Of a stretch of 8,815 nt of DNA, positions 1-6,611 are shown piece by piece. Position numbers and translations under genes: made by a program. The notes below the pieces were generated by a model that saw only the letters and a program-made list of their open reading frames with translations, did not search any database and had not been told where the DNA came from. This DNA comes from an uncultured Elusimicrobia bacterium (GTDB lineage Bacteria > Elusimicrobiota > Endomicrobiia > Endomicrobiales > Endomicrobiaceae): assembly GCA_937916125.1 (NCBI GenBank), contig CALGGE010000062.1, positions 1-8,815 on the forward strand, in the 5' to 3' direction. The stretch's first letter is position 1, and every line of letters begins with the position of its first letter.

Positions 1-180
1 ATTGTTCGTTCATAGACGGCTACAGGCTGCTCTCGAACATATTCCCTTTTTGCTCTGTTTTCCCGCCGTTCCAAACTCTTCAACTGTTCAACTATTCAAC
101 TGTTCAACTGTTCAACTATTCAACTGAATTAAAATAGGTAAAGCTCGAGGAGAGAGAAGGAAGAGAAAACAGAGGAGATT
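1..180. repeat. Complex non-coding repeat region with octamer array and inverted repeats
   Basis: No gene is visible here. The stretch is more GC-rich and lower in complexity than its surroundings. It contains TGTTCG (3-8) facing CGAACA (34-39), and a perfect 10-base inverted repeat CTCTGTTTTC (53-62) / GAAAACAGAG (165-174) that brackets the octamer array at 79-126. A purine tract runs from about 143 to 180. Short open frames cross it on the plus strand, but they only translate the repeat into a periodic Leu/Phe/Asn/Ser/Thr pattern. I read it as an intergenic dispersed-repeat cassette; its family is not recognised. The left end is cut by the window. Confidence 0.5.
79..126. repeat. Six tandem 8-bp repeats TTCAACT[G/A]
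   Basis: Six exact head-to-tail octamers occupy 79-86, 87-94, 95-102, 103-110, 111-118 and 119-126. Five... the eighth base alternates G, A, G, G, A, G and the first seven bases never vary. Such arrays change copy number easily by slippage. The array lies just after the 8-mer GCCGTTCC (65-72). Two further octamers adjoin a second GCCGTTCC at 3828-3850, on the other side of the defence genes. Confidence 0.9.
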
Positions 181-231
181 TGGGGAAAATATTTTTGATA
201 CCTTTTTTGTCCACCAAACCGGCAAACTTGA

Positions 232-441
232 GATATTAAATAAAACAGACAAAGGAAATGTTATTAATACAAACAACAAAATAACTTCACATTAAGGAAT
301 AAATACTGTTACTATTCTTTTTAACCAATAATTATGCAAACCATTTTTATAATATGAGCAAGTAAGACCATAACCGGATAGAAAAAGAAAAACTGCAACA
401 CCGATACCACCTAATGGTGTAAAAAAACGGCAAAATATATT
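232..441 (-). pseudogene. Acyltransferase family 3 gene fragment (polysaccharide O-acyltransferase), truncated at both ends
   Basis: Read on the minus strand from 441, an open frame begins N-I-F-C-R-F-F-T-P and continues through GGIGVAVFLFLSGYGL, then K-N-G-L-H-N-Y-W-L-K-R-I-V, to F-I-P, where TAA (294-292) stops it. The block G-G-I-G-V-x-x-F-L-F-L-S-G-Y-G-L followed by K-N-G-L-x-x-Y-W-x-x-R is the hallmark N-terminal region of membrane acyltransferase-3 proteins (OafA/WecH-like), which acylate sugars of surface polysaccharides. Those proteins are usually over 300 residues; here about 50 survive. The upstream part, including the first membrane helix with its catalytic His, is missing, and an in-frame stop (444-442) precedes the fragment. 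After the TAA the same frame continues hydrophobic for about 20 codons (to about 232), so the TAA may replace a Tyr codon after Ile-Pro. It begins only 18 bases after the RloB stop, which suggests a recombination joint there. Family assignment is strong; the exact ends are inference. Confidence 0.75.
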
Positions 442-459
442 TTAACACACAATAAAATC

Positions 460-1122
460 TTATTTATCAATCATTGATTCAACTAACTTTCCGATATTTG
501 AACCTAATTCTGTTTTTAGTTTTTCCAAATCTTCACAAAATTGTTTTTCATTTTTAATAGCAGTATTTATTTTTCCTTTAAATAAATTAAATCTTAAATT
601 TCTCTTATTACACCCGAATATTTCAGACAATTTAATTTCTAAAAATCTTTTATTATTGCTAACTTTTTTATTCTTAAGCAACTCTTCTTTATCTATATCA
701 AAAATCTTGTTATCATGCATAAGCAAGAACAATTCAAATGTCGGATTTGATAAGAAAACATCATAGCCAAAATTCTTACATTCTTTTATAAAATCATCCA
801 ATTGTTCTTTTTTGAAATTTTTCGGATCTCTATCGATAATAAAACAAACCTTATCTATTTCATTATCAAACAAAAATTTTTCATTATTCAAATCATCATT
901 AAAATTTTCTATTTTCTTTTTCGGGTGACTATGTCCAATCTCTGTTTCATCATTTTCAATAGGTATTATTTCTATAATAGGTTTAATTTGCAATTCTTCT
1001 CTATTATCTCTTATTCCGCAAAAATATTTAATCTCAGTGTTATCTCCTTCCGGAATTATATAATATTTTGCTTTAGGTTCTTTACTTGCAGAATATCTTT
1101 CCAATTTTCCTGATATTCTCAT
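460..1122 (-). CDS. RloB-family TOPRIM-like protein, second gene of an AbiL-type defence pair
   Basis: The 220-residue protein has the RloB/AbiLii pattern. A short basic N-terminus leads to a strand ending in E-G-D-N-T-E (25-30) followed by Y-F. Next comes an acidic D-R-D (97-99) after a hydrophobic strand, and then S-N-P-T-F-E-L-F-L-L-M-H (125-136). The early Glu and the DxD-like pair resemble the metal-binding residues of TOPRIM folds, so nuclease activity is plausible but not shown. RloB proteins are known partners of AAA_15 ATPases in abortive-infection systems of the AbiL type, with the ATPase acting as sensor or regulator and RloB as likely effector. The ATG lies one base after the ATPase stop, with a strong AAAGGAG site inside the ATPase 3' end, so the two are almost certainly co-transcribed and made in linked amounts. 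Length is normal for the family and the frame is intact. No clear terminator follows; an acyltransferase remnant begins 18 bases downstream. Confidence 0.85.
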   Translation of the reverse strand: MRISGKLERYSASKEPKAKYYIIPEGDNTEIKYFCGIRDNREELQIKPIIEIIPIENDETEIGHSHPKKKIENFNDDLNNEKFLFDNEIDKVCFIIDRDPKNFKKEQLDDFIKECKNFGYDVFLSNPTFELFLLMHDNKIFDIDKEELLKNKKVSNNKRFLEIKLSEIFGCNKRNLRFNLFKGKINTAIKNEKQFCEDLEKLKTELGSNIGKLVESMIDK

Positions 1123-1123
1123 T

Positions 1124-2494
1124 TTAACACTCCTTTACAGGAAATAAAGTTTCAAATATCGGAACTCCACCATACCTGCCGTCCAAATAAGCTTTATCTA
1201 CTTTTTTATCAAATCTTTCATTATATTCTTCCAATGAATATAATTTGGTAGCACCATTATTTTCTCTGTTTACGAACCATATTTCATCTCTTCTTAACAA
1301 ATTAAAATTTAATAATCTTGATTCATGTGTTGTCACTATCAGTTGTGTACTATTGTTACTCCTACTTAAAAAATTTTCAACAAATTTGTATGTAAGTTGT
1401 GGGTGAAGACATCTGTCAAGTTCATCAATGATATAAACTTTATCGGTATTATTACTCAACAATATTTCAACCAAATCCAAAATTCTAATTGTTCCGTCGG
1501 ATTCTTCACTAAAAGAATATTCCCCTTCACAATTTTGATGTTCAAATTTTATAGTCTTTATCTTTAATGATTCAATATTATCCTTCTCAAAAATATATAA
1601 ATCTTTGCCTGTCCTTAAAAATACTTTAGCTTTAAATTTTTTCTTTCCCTGTTTTATATACTTAGTGTATATATTCTCTATATAAGTTATTGCCTTATTT
1701 AAAATCTCGTCCGAAATTTTTGCCGCTAAATCTTCCTGTTTTATTGCTTCAAATTTACATTTTTTTATTCCGGTCCCAAAACTTTTTACAATTTCAGTAA
1801 TTTTTTCTAAATTTTCTTCGGAAGCATAGTAGGAATCATTCATTAAAGTCTTATCCGGAAAAATAATTACCAATGAATTATAAAACCAATTATAGACTTT
1901 TTTTATAATATTTATATTATCTTCTTCATTAAGATATAAATCATTTTTGTTTTCGTTCATAATAGTAAGAAATAAAATATTATCTTGAGATTTTATATCT
2001 TCGGAATACATTTTTAATCTCTTTATTGAACCTCTATTTTTAAAATATTTTTCATTCAAATCCATATCTTTATTTAATTCTCTGACAAATATTTTTATTT
2101 CTTTATCTTTTTTTAATTCATAAAGCCACTCTGCTTTTATTTCATTTTTATGCAACAATATATCAAAACCATAAGAATAGTATTTTTCATCTATTGCTAT
2201 TTCAAAATCAAAGGAGGTTATTTTATCTTTATTTTTAGAAGCTATTTTGCAATAAGAGTTCATTTTTATTGTCCTTTTACCAACGATAACATTTTTTGCA
2301 TAGTTTATAGCTTTTACAAAACTGGACTTACCTGAAGCATTCGCACCAAATAATGCAGAAAACTTCAATAAACTTAAATCGTTTTTATTTTGTTGAATAT
2401 GCTCTTGCTTAAGTCTTGATTTTCCTGATAGCATAGAAAACTCTTGCATTTCGTCAAAAGATAAAAAATTAGACACTTTAAATTTTATTAACAT
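1124..2494 (-). CDS. AAA_15-type ATPase (AbiLi/RloA-like), first gene of an AbiL-type defence pair
   Basis: The 456-residue protein has the ABC-like ATPase layout of the AAA_15/AAA_21 group. The N-terminus reads I-K-F-K-V-S-N-F-L-S-F, typical of RecF/SMC-related heads. Walker A is G-A-N-A-S-G-K-S-S (50-58), the signature region is S-E-E-S-D-G-T-I-R (329-337), and Walker B is V-Y-I-I-D-E-L-D (353-360) with L-H-P after it. The switch His lies in T-T-H-E-S (388-392). The C-terminal Y-L-x-G-R-Y-G-G-V-P (436-446) is common in ATPases paired with RloB. No long coiled coil is present, unlike RloC or SMC proteins. All catalytic motifs are intact, so an active ATPase is likely. In AbiL-type systems it is thought to sense or transmit phage infection to the RloB partner. 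The ATG has A-G-G-G-T-G-G four bases upstream and a perfect promoter about 30 bases upstream, which supports this start and makes it the first gene of its own transcript. The specific trigger cannot be read from sequence. Confidence 0.88.
   Translation of the reverse strand: MLIKFKVSNFLSFDEMQEFSMLSGKSRLKQEHIQQNKNDLSLLKFSALFGANASGKSSFVKAINYAKNVIVGKRTIKMNSYCKIASKNKDKITSFDFEIAIDEKYYSYGFDILLHKNEIKAEWLYELKKDKEIKIFVRELNKDMDLNEKYFKNRGSIKRLKMYSEDIKSQDNILFLTIMNENKNDLYLNEEDNINIIKKVYNWFYNSLVIIFPDKTLMNDSYYASEENLEKITEIVKSFGTGIKKCKFEAIKQEDLAAKISDEILNKAITYIENIYTKYIKQGKKKFKAKVFLRTGKDLYIFEKDNIESLKIKTIKFEHQNCEGEYSFSEESDGTIRILDLVEILLSNNTDKVYIIDELDRCLHPQLTYKFVENFLSRSNNSTQLIVTTHESRLLNFNLLRRDEIWFVNRENNGATKLYSLEEYNERFDKKVDKAYLDGRYGGVPIFETLFPVKEC
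1130..1136 (-). promoter_or_regulatory. Strong Shine-Dalgarno site for the RloB gene
   Basis: On the minus strand AAAGGAG precedes the ATG (1122-1120) by seven bases. It lies wholly within the last codons of the ATPase gene. This supports the chosen RloB start and allows independent re-initiation after the ATPase stop at 1126-1124. Confidence 0.8.
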
Positions 2495-2523
2495 TTTACC
2501 ACCCTAAAATAAACTTTTTATAT

Positions 2524-2552
2524 ATTATAAGAGATTTTTTCACTTTTGTCAA
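2524..2552 (-). promoter_or_regulatory. Perfect-consensus sigma70 promoter for the ATPase-RloB operon
   Basis: On the minus strand the -35 hexamer is TTGACA (2552-2547) and the -10 hexamer is TATAAT (2529-2524), with exactly 17 bases between. All 12 consensus positions match. Transcription would start near 2517, leaving a leader of roughly 25 bases with the site AGGGTGG (2505-2499) before the ATG at 2494. The strength suggests the pair is either highly and constitutively expressed or held down by a repressor. It separates this pair transcriptionally from the HNH gene upstream. Confidence 0.85.
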
Positions 2553-2560
2553 TACAAAAT

Positions 2561-2576
2561 ACAAATAAATATTTGT
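2561..2576. promoter_or_regulatory. Operator-like palindrome just upstream of the -35 box
   Basis: ACAAATA-AA-TATTTGT is a perfect inverted repeat with 7-base arms and a 2-base centre, ending eight bases upstream of the -35 hexamer of the ATPase promoter. Its position would suit a regulator-binding site. It is composed almost only of A and T, so chance is a real alternative, and no regulator gene is adjacent. Confidence 0.3.
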
Positions 2577-2730
2577 TTTTGTCTAAATTTAAGTATTTTT
2601 TTCACTTTAATCATCAAACATTTCCCTAAAATCAGAAAACCTTTAACATTTTGTTTTATTTCAATTGTCAAAATTTATGGGGGTGAGAAATAGAGATATT
2701 CACAAATAATATTGGTATAAGTAGTAAGGT

Positions 2731-3762
2731 TTATTTTTTATGAATAACGCCCAATTCTTCTAACAAATCTCTTTTAAGTTTACTCAATGGTCTGTTATTA
2801 TCATTTTTAGAATCAAATTCTGTTCCAAATAAAATTCTATATGCGTCTTCCTGGGACAATCTAAAATATATTCCTATTTGCCCTAATAAACTTTGTAAAT
2901 ATGTATCTGAATATTTTGTCGCAAAAGTATATAAATCTTTCACTTCGCAATCTATATGAGCATTGTAAATTTCTTCTATTTTAAAAAGTTTTAAAAAAGC
3001 ATCAACTTTATTTTTATAACTTTTATTTTTAGTTTGTATTATTTTTATCTCTTCCGGTTCTCCATATTTATTAGGATAATAACTAAATTTGAATAAATCA
3101 TCAACTTTATCTTTATCTATATATGGATTCATTTTAACATCTTTAAAATTCTGATTTTCTATTCCTTCAATTTTATCTATATCTCTATCACCTTTTAATG
3201 AATTACATATACTACAAGAAGATATCAAATTATATAAAGACAATGCAAAAAAAGGATATATACTTTTTGGAAGATAATGATCAAACTGTGGTCTTATAAT
3301 TCCATTTTGAGATTTATTTTTCCCAATTATAGTAAAAGTATATTGTCTATTACAATATACACAAACTCGTATACCAATGATTTTAGCAATTTTATAGGAA
3401 ATAGTTTCTTCAGACTCATTTTTGTTTGGTTTTATTTGCATAATAGAATTATAGTTAAAAATTTTTTCTACAAATTCATATTTTTTTAACAAATTGCTAC
3501 TTATTTTCTTTCTTGATTGTTTTATTGTTTTCCATCTTTTATAATGATTATTGTTTTTAAAATTTTTTAAAATTAAATCTTTTGATAATTTATAAAGTTC
3601 TTCAGGATGACCAATAAGTAAAACATCTAACTTTTCTTTTAAATATTTTTTTATATCATCTCTATGTTGGCTATATTTATCTATATTTTTTTCAACATGG
3701 TATTTAATTAAATTTAAATACTCATTTTCTTTTTCTTTACTTAATGTTTTAAGAAACCACAT
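2731..3762 (-). CDS. HNH endonuclease family protein
   Basis: The 343-residue protein carries a zinc-type HNH (beta-beta-alpha metal) core in its middle: C-V-Y-C (134-137), R-P-Q-F-D-H-Y-L-P-K-S (157-167), L-Y-N-L-I (176-180), and C-S-I-C-N-S-x-K (183-190). The two Cys pairs would hold structural zinc, His162 is the likely general base, and Asn178 and Asn187 are the conserved Asn positions. The N-terminal 130 residues are highly charged and helical looking. The C-terminal part (about 210-343) is probably a separate helical domain. HNH proteins with this D-H-Y/F-x-P-K-S-x-Y-P block often sit beside ATPases in defence loci (Septu PtuB is one related arrangement), so a DNA- or RNA-cutting defence effector is likely, though the target is unknown. 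The ATG has T-A-G-G-A at a long spacing, overlapping the stop of the small ORF at 3773. No good promoter is seen in front, so it may depend on read-through from the polysaccharide genes. It could act alone, with the AAA_15 gene, or be an orphan. Confidence 0.8.
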   Translation of the reverse strand: MWFLKTLSKEKENEYLNLIKYHVEKNIDKYSQHRDDIKKYLKEKLDVLLIGHPEELYKLSKDLILKNFKNNNHYKRWKTIKQSRKKISSNLLKKYEFVEKIFNYNSIMQIKPNKNESEETISYKIAKIIGIRVCVYCNRQYTFTIIGKNKSQNGIIRPQFDHYLPKSIYPFFALSLYNLISSCSICNSLKGDRDIDKIEGIENQNFKDVKMNPYIDKDKVDDLFKFSYYPNKYGEPEEIKIIQTKNKSYKNKVDAFLKLFKIEEIYNAHIDCEVKDLYTFATKYSDTYLQSLLGQIGIYFRLSQEDAYRILFGTEFDSKNDNNRPLSKLKRDLLEELGVIHKK

Positions 3763-3772
3763 AATTATTATC

Positions 3773-3907
3773 CTATTTATTAGCTTCTAACTCTTTTATT
3801 TTTCTATCAATTCTATTTTTTTCTCTTTTCAACTTTTCAACTGCCGTTCCGTCTGTCATTCCCGAGTGGCACCCGCAACATTTTGTTTTATCGGTTATTG
3901 TTATCAT
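3773..3907 (-). pseudogene. Chimeric 44-codon ORF: start of an F420 hydrogenase/dehydrogenase beta-subunit-like gene joined to foreign sequence
   Basis: The ATG (3907-3905) overlaps the flippase TGA by ATGA. The first residues, M-I-T-I-T-D-K-T-K-C-C-G-C-H, match the usual beginning of the ferredoxin-containing F420H2 dehydrogenase beta-subunit-like proteins found beside pyruvyl transferases and flippases in polysaccharide loci. In those the next residues complete a C-x-x-C-x-x-C-x-x-x-C-P iron-sulphur motif. Here that motif is lost: after C-G-C-H the sequence becomes S-G-M-T-D-G-T-A-V-E-K-L-K-R-E-K and then a charged coiled-coil-like tail ending L-E-A-N-K, TAG at 3775-3773. The family is normally several hundred residues. 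The joint lies near 3866, in GC-richer sequence with TTCAACT repeats. The tail could be the real last codons of a gene that once preceded the HNH gene, since the HNH ribosome site overlaps its stop, or merely an open stretch. A functional small peptide is possible but unlikely. Confidence 0.7.
3828..3850. repeat. Two TTCAACTN octamers adjoining GCCGTTCC at the chimeric ORF joint
   Basis: TTCAACTT (3828-3835) and TTCAACTG (3836-3843) run directly into GCCGTTCC (3843-3850). The same octamer type and the same exact GCCGTTCC occur together at 65-126 in the same strand orientation, though in the opposite order. The stretch falls inside the small chimeric ORF, right where it stops resembling its parent gene. 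Confidence 0.55.
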
Positions 3908-5406
3908 TTTTTTAATTTTCCAATTGCTGACAATACTAAATTTTTTTCGTAATTATTAAAATCAAATTTCCATAAAACTAAACTATAAAAAATAACAAAC
4001 ATCACTATTTGCCACGATAAATTTGAAATATTGTTTTGTATTGAAAAATAATTTAAAAACAAAATAAAACTTCCAACAGGAAGTATCATAGGTATGAATA
4101 ATTTAAGAATTTCTTTCCAAAATTTTATTATTGATATTCCTAATTTTTTGTAATAAATATTTATAATTAAAACTTGCCCTAACAACAGACAACTTGCCGT
4201 AACTATTGCACAAGCCATTGCACCGTATTTTTTTGCCAACGGTATTGAAATTATTACGTTTAAGATTGCTATTATTAAAAATATTATCGCTCTAAAAGCA
4301 TGTTTGTTTTTTGCCTGTAAAATTAATATCCCTGTATTTTGTATAAGAGGTATTATTAAAGCTCCCATAAACAATAAAGTATAATAATATGCAGGCAGAA
4401 AACTTTCCCCTACCCACAAATTTATAAACTGTTTTCCGAACAGTAAAAACCCGAAAAATATCAACATAACGACATAAAACTGTAATCTTCCTACCTTAAT
4501 AAAAATATTATTGGTTTCGGTTAAATCATTTTTTACAGCCAATGCTGATAATTTCGGCAAAAATACGCTGCTGATATTTGCGGAAAAGCCCATATAAGCC
4601 ATTGTCAATTGAATTGCTACCGAATATATTGCAACAGATACCGTTCCTATTACTGCACCTAATATTAATTGTCCTGTTTTCCAATAAATTTGGTCCATTA
4701 TTGCATTTAAAAATATAAAGAATGAAAAAAATAAAATTTCTTTTACAAATTTTCCTTCCCATTTATATAAATGAAACTTTGCTTTAAGCTTAAATATCGA
4801 ATAGTATGCATTTGCCAAAAATAAAGAAATATTACATGTAGTTTGCACTACCACAAGAGCAACAATACTTGCTTTAAAATGTAAAATAGTAAATACTAAT
4901 ATCGGCTGTAAAATAATATTTAAAATGTGCGTTATTTTTAAAAATGTAAATTTTTCGTGTGCCTGTATTATTGCAGAAAATATATGTCCCGGAATTACTA
5001 TCATTAAATTAAATATCATTATCCAATAAACATATTTTGCCGTAACAAGTTCTGCGGGTGAAAGCGTTTTTGTATAAAACGGTAATAAAACATATAAAAG
5101 AACAATACTGCAAACGGCTATCAAACAAGATATTGCCGTATATAACCTAAGCATTGTAGCAAGCAGATTTTCTTGTCCTTTAATATCTTTTTTAGCAAGC
5201 AGTTGAGAATAATAACGGACTGTAGTATTTGCTAAGCCGAAATCCATTATGGTAAGATATGCGACCATTGAACCTACAAGCTGGTATAAACCGTATTGTT
5301 CTTTACTTAAAAATATCAGCAACATAGGTATATAAATAAAACCTATTATTGCATTTAAACCCATTGATATATATGATAATATAACACCTGCTTTTCGTTG
5401 GTTCAT
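3904..5406 (-). CDS. Wzx-type polysaccharide flippase (MATE-like, polysaccharide biosynthesis protein)
   Basis: The 500-residue protein is hydrophobic throughout, consistent with about 12-14 membrane helices. It opens with Q-R-K-A-G-V-I-L-S-Y-I-S-M-G-L-N-A-I-I-G-F-I-Y-I-P, then F-L-S-K-E-Q-Y-G-L-Y-Q-L and M-D-F-G-L-A-N-T-T-V-R-Y-Y, the characteristic first two helices and loop of the oligosaccharide flippase family within the MOP superfamily. It would move lipid-linked repeat units across the inner membrane for capsule, O-antigen or exopolysaccharide assembly. Length and frame are normal. The ATG lies two bases after the pyruvyl transferase stop, so it belongs to that operon. Its TGA overlaps the ATG of a broken F420-dehydrogenase-like gene. 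The initiation region has no strong Shine-Dalgarno site, which fits translational coupling. The substrate cannot be told from sequence. Confidence 0.9.
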   Translation of the reverse strand: MNQRKAGVILSYISMGLNAIIGFIYIPMLLIFLSKEQYGLYQLVGSMVAYLTIMDFGLANTTVRYYSQLLAKKDIKGQENLLATMLRLYTAISCLIAVCSIVLLYVLLPFYTKTLSPAELVTAKYVYWIMIFNLMIVIPGHIFSAIIQAHEKFTFLKITHILNIILQPILVFTILHFKASIVALVVVQTTCNISLFLANAYYSIFKLKAKFHLYKWEGKFVKEILFFSFFIFLNAIMDQIYWKTGQLILGAVIGTVSVAIYSVAIQLTMAYMGFSANISSVFLPKLSALAVKNDLTETNNIFIKVGRLQFYVVMLIFFGFLLFGKQFINLWVGESFLPAYYYTLLFMGALIIPLIQNTGILILQAKNKHAFRAIIFLIIAILNVIISIPLAKKYGAMACAIVTASCLLLGQVLIINIYYKKLGISIIKFWKEILKLFIPMILPVGSFILFLNYFSIQNNISNLSWQIVMFVIFYSLVLWKFDFNNYEKNLVLSAIGKLKK

Positions 5407-5408
5407 AA

Positions 5409-6611
5409 TTAATTCTTTAAAGCATCAAACAACCAATCCATTGATTTTTCTTTTTCTTGCTTTAAAATTTTATTTGCTTGTGTGTAGTCGATTATATTGT
5501 TATCTAAAATTGCTTTTTTATCCATAATATGACGAGAAGATAAGCCTAACATATCAAGAGTATCTGTAATTCGGGCATTCATGGATTTTTCTCCTGACAA
5601 ATCATCTCTATCAAACACATAAAAATTTTTATTAAAGTTAATCGAAAAAGCCATTCCATGAAAAGAATCCGTAAAAACACACTCTGCATTGTTAATTAAC
5701 GAAATAAATTCTCTCGGTCCAACATCATATCTACCTTGTCCTTTAAGATATTTATCTGAAGAACGAATACTTTTCATAATGTAAGGCAAATGAATAACTT
5801 CATAACCATATTTATCAGCATAATCCTGTGCAATTTTTCTTTGCCAAGCAGATTTACTACCTAAAAAATAGCAGAAAATATATTTTTTATCAGGTGCTAT
5901 TTTAGGATTAGAAATTTTTAGCCATTCTTCCTTTGATAATAAAAATGTTGAATCTAAAACTAAAGTAACTTTTTTATCCGTAATGGATTCAATATATTCT
6001 TTGAGTGTTTTTTCTCTTACACTTATTGCATTAAACCTTTGAAGCTTTTGAATAAATAATTTTTCTGCTTTGGGTGGAAATTGTTTTACATTACTACTTG
6101 CACCATAACCAATAACTTTTTTATCTTCACTTACAAATTCTCCACAATAAACAGATAACGGAAAAAGATATGTTGCAAAAACCTGGTCGCTACCTATTAT
6201 AAAAATATCATAATTTTTATTTGCTTCTGATATATTTTCAACAGTATAAATTTGTTGAGAATGTAATATAAATTTTTCAAATTCACTAAAAATGGTATTT
6301 TGAAAATTAATTTTTTCATTGAAAGAAATTTTATTATATCTATATGCATTTAAACATTTAAAAATAAAATTTTTAATTTTACGAAAAGGATACTTTATTG
6401 TTTTTACTAATATATCTTTATTTTTTTGATTTTGAAAAAGGTTACTACATTTTTTTCTTTCAATAGCTGTTTTATAAATATTAAAATCAAAAGAAATTTG
6501 TTCAGTTTCATAAGAATATTTTTTTAAAATATAAGGTAATGCATAGGACTGCAAAAGTCCACCAATATTTTTACTTTGATAATAATGTGTTAATATTCCT
6601 ACTTTTTTCAT
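5409..6611 (-). CDS. Polysaccharide pyruvyl transferase family protein
   Basis: The 400-residue protein has the layout of the CsaB/WcaK-type pyruvyl transferase family. The N-terminal G-I-L-T-H-Y-Y-Q-S-K-N-I-G-G-L-L-Q-S-Y-A-L (5-25) is the N-G-x-x-L-Q-x-Y-A-type start. I-G-S-D-Q-V-F (139-145) follows, then I-G-Y-G-A-S (167-172), and V-G-P-R-E-F-I with V-F-T-D-S-F-H-G (297-319), where the His is strongly conserved. Members transfer a ketal pyruvate from phosphoenolpyruvate to a sugar of a cell-surface polymer, but this bacterial subgroup is also used as an uncharacterised sugar-modifying or glycosyltransferase-like enzyme. It is cytoplasmic and lacks a signal peptide. The ATG overlaps the glycosyltransferase stop (ATGA) and the flippase starts two bases after its stop, so all three share one transcript. 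In other genomes its usual neighbour is the F420H2 dehydrogenase-like protein, of which only the start remains at 3907. Confidence 0.87.
   Translation of the reverse strand: MKKVGILTHYYQSKNIGGLLQSYALPYILKKYSYETEQISFDFNIYKTAIERKKCSNLFQNQKNKDILVKTIKYPFRKIKNFIFKCLNAYRYNKISFNEKINFQNTIFSEFEKFILHSQQIYTVENISEANKNYDIFIIGSDQVFATYLFPLSVYCGEFVSEDKKVIGYGASSNVKQFPPKAEKLFIQKLQRFNAISVREKTLKEYIESITDKKVTLVLDSTFLLSKEEWLKISNPKIAPDKKYIFCYFLGSKSAWQRKIAQDYADKYGYEVIHLPYIMKSIRSSDKYLKGQGRYDVGPREFISLINNAECVFTDSFHGMAFSINFNKNFYVFDRDDLSGEKSMNARITDTLDMLGLSSRHIMDKKAILDNNIIDYTQANKILKQEKEKSMDWLFDALKN

Noticed and set aside
1..126. The octamer array as a CRISPR array.
   Set aside because: The units are contiguous 8-mers without spacers, and no cas genes are present.
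802..1113. Plus-strand open frames, for example 802-1113, 2150-2335, 3277-3489 and 6830-7024, and minus-strand frames 4526-4762 and 7102-7314.
   Set aside because: Each lies inside a well-supported minus-strand gene in another frame, with Phe/Ile/Lys-rich products and no family resemblance.
2535..2608. 12-base direct repeat TTTTTTCACTTT at 2535-2546 and 2597-2608 near the ATPase promoter, starts 62 bases apart.
   Set aside because: It is low complexity and partly inside the promoter spacer. The spacing is suggestive, but a chance match cannot be excluded.
2553..2730. Possible short peptides and a second TTGACA (near 2662-2667) between the HNH stop and the ATPase promoter.
   Set aside because: The TTGACA has no acceptable -10 at normal spacing, the frames are 21 codons or fewer, and no hairpin-plus-T-run terminator for the HNH gene is visible.
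2645..3891. 15-base exact direct repeat AACATTTTGTTTTAT at 2645-2659 and 3877-3891, flanking the HNH gene like a possible att site.
   Set aside because: With a composition this AT-rich, about one 15-mer pair is expected by chance in a window this size by my rough estimate. Sequence beyond the second copy does not restore the broken F420-type gene.
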